From: Chitinispirillales bacterium ANBcel5
GTDB taxonomy: Bacteria > Fibrobacterota > Chitinivibrionia > Chitinivibrionales > Chitinispirillaceae
Reading direction: 5' to 3'
DNA: 43,325 nucleotides
NCBI GenBank assembly: GCA_029688955.1
Contig: JARUKZ010000035.1
Span: 1 to 43,325, forward strand
Below, in pieces: positions 35,401 through 41,706 of this stretch. Both the position numbers and the translations under genes were made by a program. The first letter of the stretch is position 1. Each line of letters begins with the position of its first letter. Below the pieces are notes generated by a model. That model made no database searches and was not told the DNA's origin. It saw only the letters and a program-made list of their open reading frames with translations.

Positions 35401-38400
35401 ATCTCATTTTACACCTCAGGAATGGGCAGACTATGGCGAACCAATTAGAGATAAAATCAGATTAAGACTTAGAGACGCTCTGTGTGCCTATTTGTTCACA
35501 GAAAGGTATATTGGAAATCTCGATGATGAAGAAGGTCCAAATCCAGATCCTACTATTTCTCAGCTTGAAATACTCAGTACACTACTTTTACACAAACTTG
35601 GAGATGAGTTTGAAAGGGGTGAGGAAGGGACTCCTCTTCTTGAGACAGTTAAAGCAAATTTGCCAAAACTAAAGGATTATTATGGTCTTAACGAAGACTG
35701 TGTGCTCAATGAGGATATTTGGGTGTTTCTTGATTGCAGAGAAGAGTTTTACAATATAGCCGCTATTTATTCACGGTTTCTTATCGATGTAAGTATGGAT
35801 TCGGTCGTAAAAACAACAAGAATAGTTCAGGCTAACAGTACAATTCAAATGTTTGTTCAAAGAGCAGTACTTAATTTTGAACCTGATGTGCTTATTGATG
35901 ATAAAACGAAACTCCAATGGAAGTGGATGAAAAATTACAGGCTTTGGGAAGCGAATCGCAAAATCTTTCTTTATCCCGAGAACTGGTTGGATCCCGAATT
36001 CAGGGATGACAAAACACCTCTTTTCCAGGAACTTGAAACAGAACTGATGAAAAAGGATTTAAATAAGCATTCAACAGAAGAAGCGTTCAAGGCTTATGCA
36101 TCCGGGCTCAGTGATGTTTCCAATTTGGAGATCATTGGTTCATACCACGAGGGAAATGAAAGTCAAAGCGTTTTACATGTTGTTGGCAGAACCTATCATT
36201 CGCCCCATTCCTATTATTACAGGAGAAATGTCGAGAATAAAACGGGACTGAGCCATTGGAGCCCATGGGATAAGGTGGATCTTGACATCAACTCTGATCT
36301 GGTAATTCCGGTGCCATTTCGTAATAAAATATATCTGTTTTGGCCTATTATCGAACTTAAAGAGAAGGTTATTGAAAGGGATGTATCTGAAGAAGAAGGT
36401 AATAAAAAATCTGATGATGATGAAAAATATGAAGAAACTATCAGGTATTTTGAACTAAAACTGGCCTGGAGTGAATACTCTAATGGAAAATGGAGCGCAA
36501 AAAGAATCTCTCAAAATACTTTGATCCATGCGCTTGAAAATATTGATCACGAACAGATTGAGCCAACTGATTTATTTCATTTCAAAGCCGAAGTAACCGC
36601 AGAAAAAGTTGATGTTGTTGTATATGCATTTAGTCGTGTTATTGAAGAGATAGTGGTAAAAAAGAAAGTTTTAAGGAGGAGGTTGCGTAGATTATTTCGA
36701 AGAAGAAGGAAAAGATATTACTATGAAGAAGTTGAAGAGGTGTTTACAAAAGAACATGAGTCAATAAATTCTATTGCAAGGTTTGAGTTCGGATACGATA
36801 ATAGCGCAACTCTCCACTCAATTGATGAGAGTCCTGATGTTATGGAGGCTCCGACAATTCCATCTAATACTTCGATGCGCCACAACAGGGCAGAAGAATG
36901 TGATGAAAATAACGAAACAGAAATTGATTCTTTGGAATATCCAAAGAATAACCCTCTGTTCAAACAAACACCAGAAACGTATGTGTGCTTTCCATCTAAT
37001 CTATCTTTTCTCGATGGAAGCTACAGGCCTTTTTTCTTTCAGCAGAATGGAAAAACATTCTACTTGAATCCTGTTAGCTGTGACAAGCGCGTAGTTGCGG
37101 AGAATGATCCTACTGTTCATCATGAAATAAAAAACTTTTATCATCCTCTTGCTGATGAATTAGAGAGAAAAGCAAATTTAAGCTCAATAGATGATCTTCT
37201 TAACCGAGCAACACAGGCTAATGCAAAAGAGGCTTATCCCATGGGGTATCAAATAGCCGGCGATGAACACGCCCGCCATCTTGCTAATCTCTCTTTTGCT
37301 TACCAATACTTGCCTTCAAATGCTATCATTGGCAATTATCCTGCGCCGGTTAATGATTTTTGCCTGGAAAGTCCCTATGGAATCTATAATTGGGAGATGT
37401 TTTTCCATTTACCATTATATATAGCGACAAGACTGAGTAAAGATCATCAGTTTGAAGAAGCAATGCGTTGGTTTCATTTCATATTCAATCCTGGTAGTGA
37501 GTTTACCACCTATGAGAAAACGCAGCGTTGGGCATGGTCGCTTCCTCCAGGAGCACGATATTGGAATTTTCTGCCACTCTTTGCAAACAGAGGAGTACAG
37601 GATTCGATATATAAGGCTGTGGCAAAATCTGGTAATAAAGATGATGATACACCGTTAGGATCATTGATTGATATCTGGAAAAATGATCCTTTCAAACCAC
37701 ATCTTATTGCAAGAATAAGAGTCGCTGCTTATCAAAAAGCAGTAGTAATGAAGTACCTTGATAATCTTATCAACTGGGGGGATAGCCTATTCAGGCTTGA
37801 TCACATGGAAGCCATAAATGAGGCTACTAATATTTACGTTCAAGCTACAGAGGTCTTAGGTGAAAAACCAAGGATTTTACCTAAACTACATGAGATGCCG
37901 GGAATGACCTACCAACAACTGAAAGATAAAGGATTAGATGAATTTTCTAATACTACTATTCAGCTTGAAAACTACATACCTCCACCTCCACCATTGAAGG
38001 TTAGGTTCTGGAGAGCGAGAAGAAATCCCTCACGATACTACTACTATCATTACAATTATGGATACGATCCTACAGTTGAAAATGTTCCCTATCGTTCTAT
38101 TCAGCTGTTAAGAATGGCACCAACAATGCATTATTTCTGCATTCCAACCAATCCAAATCTTCTCTCTTATTGGAACGTGGTTGAAGACAGATTGTTTAAA
38201 ATTCGTCACAGTATGAACATTGATGGTGTAAAAAGAGTGATCCCTCTGTTTGCACCACCTATAGATCCGGGAATGGTTGCAAGGGCGGTAGGATCAGGAT
38301 TAGACATTGGTACTATTCTCAGGGATATGCAAACTTCTCCAAGTGTCTATCGTTATTCGATCGTTTATCAAAAAGCAGTCGAACTATGCAATGAACTCAA

Positions 38401-40342
38401 GTCTTTTGGTTCAGAGTTACTTTCTGCAATAGAGAAGAAAGATGCAGAACAGCTTGCTGTTTTGAGACAAAATCATGAAAGCGAAATGCTTAAATTAGCC
38501 ACAGATATACGAAAATGTGCGTTAGATGAGGCTGTTGAAGCTAAAGAGGTTCTTAAAAAGCAAAGGAGTATTACCGAAGAGAGGTATGAATATTATAAAG
38601 AGATTGATAAATATACTGATCAGGAAAAATCTCAGCTTAATTATATGTCTAATGCTGCTGTGACCCATCTTGTTGGTCAGATGCTGACAATGGCATCAGG
38701 ACCAGCTTCACTTATACCTGATGGGTTTGGAGGAGCATTGTTGGGTATGACAGGAGGAGCGTTAGCGTTTGGGCTTTTTGGGGGAGGTAGTAAGACTTCT
38801 GAATCATTGGAAAAAGCTGGAAATGCTCTAACACAAACTGCTGGAATCTTTGACAGAGCTGCGAGCATTCTTGGAACAACAGCTTCTTATGAGCGTCGCT
38901 GGAATGATTGGAAGCTACAGGAAGAAGTTGCGAAGAAAGAAATTAAACATATAGATAATCAGATCCTCGCGTCTGAAATCAGAATACAAATTGCACAATT
39001 GGAGTTAGATAACCATAAACAACAAGTAAAGCAGGCTTTGGAAGTTAAAGAGCTTATGGAGTCAAAATTTTCCAATGAACAATTATATCAATGGATGTCT
39101 GATGAGCTTACTAAGACCTATAATACTCTTTATGATCTTGCGTATAGTGCAGCAAAGAAAGCTGAAAGAGCTTATCAGTTTGAGCTTGGTATAAAAGGTA
39201 GTTCCTATATTACTCCCGAAGTATGGGAATCCTCAAAAAAAGGATTGTTGGCCGGAAATAGATTGATGTTACAATTGCGGCAATTAGATAATTCGTATTC
39301 AGAAAGAAACAGAAGAGAGCATGAGATTACCAAAAGTGTATCTTTAAGAATGCTTGAACCCTTATCTCTGCTGCGCTTGAAAGAAAATGGAACCTGTGAT
39401 TTTAGTTTGCCTGAAGAAATATTTGATTTCGATTATCAGGGGCACTTTTTCAGAAGAATCAAATCTGTTCGAGTTACAATACCTTGTGTAAGTGGTCCAT
39501 ACACCAGTATAAATGCAAAACTACAATTAGTTAACAGTAAAGTAAGGGTAAGTTCGGAATTAACCAAAGGAAGGTACGCTGAGTCTGATGATGAACAGGA
39601 TAAGCGGTTTTTAGTCAATCCGATTACTCCAATGTCTATAGCGACCAGTAATGCTCAGATGGATTCCGGAACTTTCGAGCTTAATTTCAATGATGAGAGA
39701 TATTTGCCATTTGAGGGAGCTGGAGCAATCAGTGAATGGAGGCTTGAACTGCCGGAAGAATTCAGACAATTTGATTATAATACAATATCGGATGTTATAG
39801 TTACTGTTGATTATACTGCTCGCGAAGCCTCATCTCCACAATTTATAACAACTGTTACAAACTATTTAAAAAATTGTTTAGAAGATAACATGTATGATGT
39901 TCCACATCTTATAAGTCTGAAGAATTCTTTTCCTGCTCAGCTTGAAGGAATTCTAACGGGTAATGCTGAAACAGTGACCCTTAAAGAAAACCACATCTAC
40001 CATATTATTGCCGATTACATTAAACGAGCAAATGAAAACGATCTTGAGATAGGAGGAATATCGGTAATTCTTAAGCTAAAAGAAACTGTTTCTGGTGATT
40101 TTACGCTCAAAGTTGATGGTACTGAATTTGGTGCATCAGATGATATTGGTAATTTGGTTAAAGTATTTAATCTCTCTGACTTTAGCCGAGAATATGATTC
40201 TCCATTGGGTGACTGGGAATTTGAACTAGATACACCAGAAGATGCTGAAGTCGAGGATATTTTCCTGATCTTTAATTATCCTTCAAAATCTGAGAGCAGT
40301 ACAAGTAGTGTAAACAGTATAGAGAAAATGGTCACACGATAA
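29456..40342 (+). CDS. Very large Tc-toxin A subunit (TcA), neuraminidase-like domain protein
   Basis: A single 3628-codon ORF; AAAGGGG lies 7 nt before the ATG. Tc toxins are injection machines in which TcA forms a bell-shaped pentamer that binds the target cell and inserts a channel. Residues 1-300 hold three transthyretin-like beta domains, with an Asp run after the first; 300-364 are thirteen EDGDP/EDGVP units; 365-935 are helical and very acidic. The Tc core starts near 939: a VTLFGNQNQCKCEEC motif (Cys948, 950, 953), then VFSPSAYTVDLLEFL. The neuraminidase-like part is near 2155 (KNYRLWEANRKIFLYPENW). Near 2895-2945 lie NLLSYWNVVEDRLFKIRH and PPIDPGMVARAVGSGLDI, typical of TcA, followed by coiled coils, a Gly-rich hydrophobic stretch (about 3085-3105, possible channel) and the C-terminal TcB-binding part from about 3250. 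Ordinary TcA has about 2500 residues. No signal peptide. Confidence 0.9.
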   Translation: MSSPVPDVWNIYGTVYNVDGTPFNRGKIQAFDSYHGVEYYLGENGIGHDGNYTITYSKSQFQRGDVNRTSPNLVIKILDYDERVIWSSSVITDVTQPFHYNVTLDSGGEDDDDDDDDDEPSSWSISGVVHNADNTPHSTGVVKIFDLVGTTEYLLGSVETDATGVYSLSYTSDDFQHGETTRPYPNLIVRVYNESDHLLAQGNVQYPPSANEIFNVTLPQPPEMYKVTGTVTNTLDYPVSSIEVKLVNLALRDGEFQETLIGTAETSNRGEYAIEYDPLSVLGINSPEQLSIFAKIERTEDGDPEDGDPEDGDPEDGDPEDGDPEDGDPEDGDPEDGDPEDGDPEDGVPEDGVPEDGVPEDGVPEVLTKSSLYRNPRKNLTIDLRVDLPSNTDLSEYNDLSEAFEEAGLTDELVIKAFWKTEILQYIAEVTNQPKNKILNRSRALILFNDLKNALKDTAPDLPDLIDSRVIYALIKAGTINTFYELRNLSPSRLHSILVSAIVQDILPSDLEENLSEISQEWETIYKELLGIDEETDTSRLLHLAELGTLDEKVREIYARYSHSIDEFWEHIEKEIEEEDEEEGAIKLATTTEDGPSPKEEIKRLQFYFDIYFFADEFEPLSTSMIEYAKSQNSECTDFQFESLEDFVTLEKDDWDEIIDGIENFDDVESGDEDEDDSEDEPVDDDEVKSESTTVSEDGEYEVKRWPENVPGESDLEKRKNYAHILYKRIIATFAMQRFRYELNALELEENDHWAGWQEVKSFLNEEGREDFDFAETIDPDTLLEDGEFSKERANLYNKLLTVQRIYRLTPRFKAINGLLKKKLTSAMAIAHRNGDEFVRDFAEIADGIDDAHTIHDAAVHTASQALFLMGTFNQQSDFKGQSLPPITETNAPEKLSTGIATTTFGAMSTATKEVSKQSEEVQPQERPRAIPPAIPDIVTLFGNQNQCKCEECQSVFSPSAYTVDLLEFLNRETRTTLFERRPDLAQTDLSCRNTNGPVAYIDLVNEALQNAACIRSFFFRDNGDKDFENYLDSDFSKIEEIDLPPFVRQSFAAKGFFIDDSFYRQPLKPEEEPEENDDSKIIAEDANDENDDIICHLIGDGWRYVIKMVEETEADGQGNLYYIEPYPQTGKDAQKRRVIPEHNVNGAYEVMDIPVYPAKLPFSLPFVEINEFLQLRECKRYQLYHVLNKSTNILDKSCKEEKCSFFEMTDSMWDLVASEPSEHNRCRPCELWGYGLEHEGEGRWISDLSNVGVFMRRSGLSFDGVLDILSTAIVNWDGALYIEGENEGEEDDSYERGAVDEMRIGGTDSDRFTVMARFLRLCTYLNLDFFTVDQLLSYDIDPDKRLNIDDLYIYLRVAEDFSVSPLQAATWYSSRVNVVNLNRGVSSQLEDLFISKIHSPERASVWREMLNDTTYKPRGKFQTDSRNKLGGDVQTLLAAMRISYEDLTLICVHEFPDVTIVKDAVAILRQTDLSAPNLGTLFRVADFSKTLGISITDFYRLKPLFNNYFDTDFLYGMRDVVKKLRKFKINLKEFEYLLTGKNSEDIRWVPSEKDELKTILQAHHEVKLLKQDEEYENNSEDLIEKAIINVISSEVGIADDLTQILMEQVLNCTEYSEKLLGRWVENSKGGWSRRYSTERSLKSGKIISEPNYIPSVQIIAGSEIEVQKLPVDTRNALWETNLFVEKSGNYELTVNSWVDEEYELPDIGEIIVTVTEKDEDGEIIELDPDDLNLEKGKVYPVTINWIAPEGDGLEDISQIINISCLWRDLESDDYVVDLLGAENTVRYTELDLNKIANSAYLIKKMNIASGEIKFLLQELIDNKLVNIRVLMNLLGVEFDGPVLQANFRRFLRLVDIYILNTELPFAREIIDFFEILKFTYSNLIAKKRQVGRMLNWSIDDIEEIMTHFDLDDDDLQSVSTFVLLNNAITLLDKTGVSANLGYNIFYDYPEIDGDGAEPPPPPEPKSNNSLHESQALMSAVQSHFTPQEWADYGEPIRDKIRLRLRDALCAYLFTERYIGNLDDEEGPNPDPTISQLEILSTLLLHKLGDEFERGEEGTPLLETVKANLPKLKDYYGLNEDCVLNEDIWVFLDCREEFYNIAAIYSRFLIDVSMDSVVKTTRIVQANSTIQMFVQRAVLNFEPDVLIDDKTKLQWKWMKNYRLWEANRKIFLYPENWLDPEFRDDKTPLFQELETELMKKDLNKHSTEEAFKAYASGLSDVSNLEIIGSYHEGNESQSVLHVVGRTYHSPHSYYYRRNVENKTGLSHWSPWDKVDLDINSDLVIPVPFRNKIYLFWPIIELKEKVIERDVSEEEGNKKSDDDEKYEETIRYFELKLAWSEYSNGKWSAKRISQNTLIHALENIDHEQIEPTDLFHFKAEVTAEKVDVVVYAFSRVIEEIVVKKKVLRRRLRRLFRRRRKRYYYEEVEEVFTKEHESINSIARFEFGYDNSATLHSIDESPDVMEAPTIPSNTSMRHNRAEECDENNETEIDSLEYPKNNPLFKQTPETYVCFPSNLSFLDGSYRPFFFQQNGKTFYLNPVSCDKRVVAENDPTVHHEIKNFYHPLADELERKANLSSIDDLLNRATQANAKEAYPMGYQIAGDEHARHLANLSFAYQYLPSNAIIGNYPAPVNDFCLESPYGIYNWEMFFHLPLYIATRLSKDHQFEEAMRWFHFIFNPGSEFTTYEKTQRWAWSLPPGARYWNFLPLFANRGVQDSIYKAVAKSGNKDDDTPLGSLIDIWKNDPFKPHLIARIRVAAYQKAVVMKYLDNLINWGDSLFRLDHMEAINEATNIYVQATEVLGEKPRILPKLHEMPGMTYQQLKDKGLDEFSNTTIQLENYIPPPPPLKVRFWRARRNPSRYYYYHYNYGYDPTVENVPYRSIQLLRMAPTMHYFCIPTNPNLLSYWNVVEDRLFKIRHSMNIDGVKRVIPLFAPPIDPGMVARAVGSGLDIGTILRDMQTSPSVYRYSIVYQKAVELCNELKSFGSELLSAIEKKDAEQLAVLRQNHESEMLKLATDIRKCALDEAVEAKEVLKKQRSITEERYEYYKEIDKYTDQEKSQLNYMSNAAVTHLVGQMLTMASGPASLIPDGFGGALLGMTGGALAFGLFGGGSKTSESLEKAGNALTQTAGIFDRAASILGTTASYERRWNDWKLQEEVAKKEIKHIDNQILASEIRIQIAQLELDNHKQQVKQALEVKELMESKFSNEQLYQWMSDELTKTYNTLYDLAYSAAKKAERAYQFELGIKGSSYITPEVWESSKKGLLAGNRLMLQLRQLDNSYSERNRREHEITKSVSLRMLEPLSLLRLKENGTCDFSLPEEIFDFDYQGHFFRRIKSVRVTIPCVSGPYTSINAKLQLVNSKVRVSSELTKGRYAESDDEQDKRFLVNPITPMSIATSNAQMDSGTFELNFNDERYLPFEGAGAISEWRLELPEEFRQFDYNTISDVIVTVDYTAREASSPQFITTVTNYLKNCLEDNMYDVPHLISLKNSFPAQLEGILTGNAETVTLKENHIYHIIADYIKRANENDLEIGGISVILKLKETVSGDFTLKVDGTEFGASDDIGNLVKVFNLSDFSREYDSPLGDWEFELDTPEDAEVEDIFLIFNYPSKSESSTSSVNSIEKMVTR
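29783..29809 (+). repeat. Aspartate run with (GAT)6 microsatellite
   Basis: Nine Asp codons (GAT, GAC, GAC, then six GAT) flanked by Glu lie between the first and second beta domains of TcA. It is probably a flexible acidic linker. The pure GAT part (29792-29809) may vary in length without changing the frame. Confidence 0.9.
30353..30547 (+). repeat. Thirteen tandem 15-bp units encoding EDGDP/EDGVP
   Basis: Thirteen uninterrupted 15-bp units (GAAGATGGAGATCCT and variants). Units 1-5 end in CCT, units 6-9 in CCG, and units 10-13 change GAT to GTC and end in CCG, giving nine EDGDP and four EDGVP pentapeptides. The blockwise order of variants shows stepwise expansion. Because 15 is a multiple of three, copy change keeps the frame. 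The same repeat also leaves other frames open on both strands, which are not genes. Confidence 0.95.
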
Positions 40343-40363
40343 TTTTTTGAAAGGTAAAATATA

Positions 40364-41602
40364 ATGGGTACAACAAAAAAAGTATTGATTTGGCCTGATA
40401 TACGATATGAACCCGGACATTGGCGTCCTGTGATGGCAATTGCGGAAAAATTACTGAACCCCAGTACTTATGGTATTGATGATAATTTTGAGGTCCGATT
40501 TCTTTGTACTCCGGAGTGTGAAAGAATCCTGGACGCACATGATCCGGAATGGCCCAGAGACGTTGCCTTTGATGGCCTGTATGACATCGGGTATTCAAGC
40601 CTGGAGGTGGAAAGGCCTCACGATGCTCATTCAAGGATGGAGCATTGCCGAAGAATTGCAAATGGCGAGCTTGATGATATTATAAACGATTTTCAGCCGG
40701 ACCTAATTCTGGCTGGATTTTTTGTTTCCTTAGAGGCTTTACTTATTCATTACAAATACGATGTTCCGATGATGATCACTACAACGTTTCTTCGTCATCC
40801 TGATGAAGATCCTGCCATAACCTCTCTGCGCTTTATGGCCTTTCATTCTCCTGAAGAGAGTGCGTGGCTTATGAATGCTGTTACAGGGGGAAATGAGTAC
40901 AATGGATCAACAGACAGTATCGTGCAGTTTATTGCACCACTTGAAGATGTACATGAGCTTATCACGTGCCCTCAGGAGTTGGATCACCCTGAATTCGTGC
41001 ATCGGAGCAAAACAATCTATGTAGAGCCTTGTATTTTAGACGCCGAACCGGCCACAGGTTCAAGGAAAGTGTTTGTAACAGCAGGGTCAAGAGTACGGGA
41101 TTATGAAGATAAGGCAAGAAAGTTATTCGATACTACTCGTGAACTCTCAGCGGTTTATGAAAAAGAATTTTATTTCGCAGTTGGTTATTCTTTGTTTGGC
41201 CTTTATAGGCCACCAATTTTTTTTAGGCGTGATTCCAGAATTGAAGTTGTCCGATGGGCTAATCAAACTCAAGTGCTTCAAAACTCAAGTGTTGCTGTTG
41301 TGCATGGCGGGCTTGCTACCATAAAAGAATGTATATATTACAACGTACCGATGGTAATAATACCTTTCGGAAAAGATCAAATGGACAATGCTTTAAGAGT
41401 GGTGAATGTAAAAGTAGGTATTATGAAAATGCTTGATAATCTTACAAAGGAATCTCTCCAAGATGCTATTATTAATGCGGAAACTCTTACGTGGACAAGG
41501 AGATGGAGATTGAGTCTGCATTTTAAAGAAATGGAGAGGCAGGCACCATCTGTTAGAAAGATTAATGAATATTTAGAAGAAATGGCTGCGGTTAAGGCAT
41601 AA
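40364..41602 (+). CDS. GT1/UGT-like glycosyltransferase (MGT type) within the Tc toxin locus
   Basis: A 412-residue GT-B-fold enzyme starting 21 bp after the TcA stop, with GAAAGG upstream, so it is co-transcribed. The N-terminal domain has PGHWRP (His19), matching the catalytic His of the UGT family. The C-terminal domain has VVHGGLATIKECIYYNVPMV (His314 onward) and PFGKDQMDNA (Asp338-Gln339), the nucleotide-sugar-binding signature; FVTAGSR precedes it. Related enzymes add a sugar to macrolides, lipids or small molecules using UDP- or dTDP-sugars. It has no signal peptide or membrane helix. Acceptor and donor are unknown; modification of the toxin, of a cargo, or of a self-protective target are all possible. 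Confidence 0.85.
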   Translation: MGTTKKVLIWPDIRYEPGHWRPVMAIAEKLLNPSTYGIDDNFEVRFLCTPECERILDAHDPEWPRDVAFDGLYDIGYSSLEVERPHDAHSRMEHCRRIANGELDDIINDFQPDLILAGFFVSLEALLIHYKYDVPMMITTTFLRHPDEDPAITSLRFMAFHSPEESAWLMNAVTGGNEYNGSTDSIVQFIAPLEDVHELITCPQELDHPEFVHRSKTIYVEPCILDAEPATGSRKVFVTAGSRVRDYEDKARKLFDTTRELSAVYEKEFYFAVGYSLFGLYRPPIFFRRDSRIEVVRWANQTQVLQNSSVAVVHGGLATIKECIYYNVPMVIIPFGKDQMDNALRVVNVKVGIMKMLDNLTKESLQDAIINAETLTWTRRWRLSLHFKEMERQAPSVRKINEYLEEMAAVKA

Positions 41603-41706
41603 TAATAGTAATTTTTTGTCTCTTAGAATGTACAATACTGAACTCTTTGCATTAAACTAAAAATAAATGTTGATGATTGGATATCTATTTTTTCACAAAG
41701 GTCCAT

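Noticed and set aside
29456..40342. TcA as a sialidase because of the neuraminidase-like domain
   Set aside because: In Tc toxins this domain is named by fold similarity; I could not identify the Asp-box and catalytic residues, so no sialidase activity is claimed.
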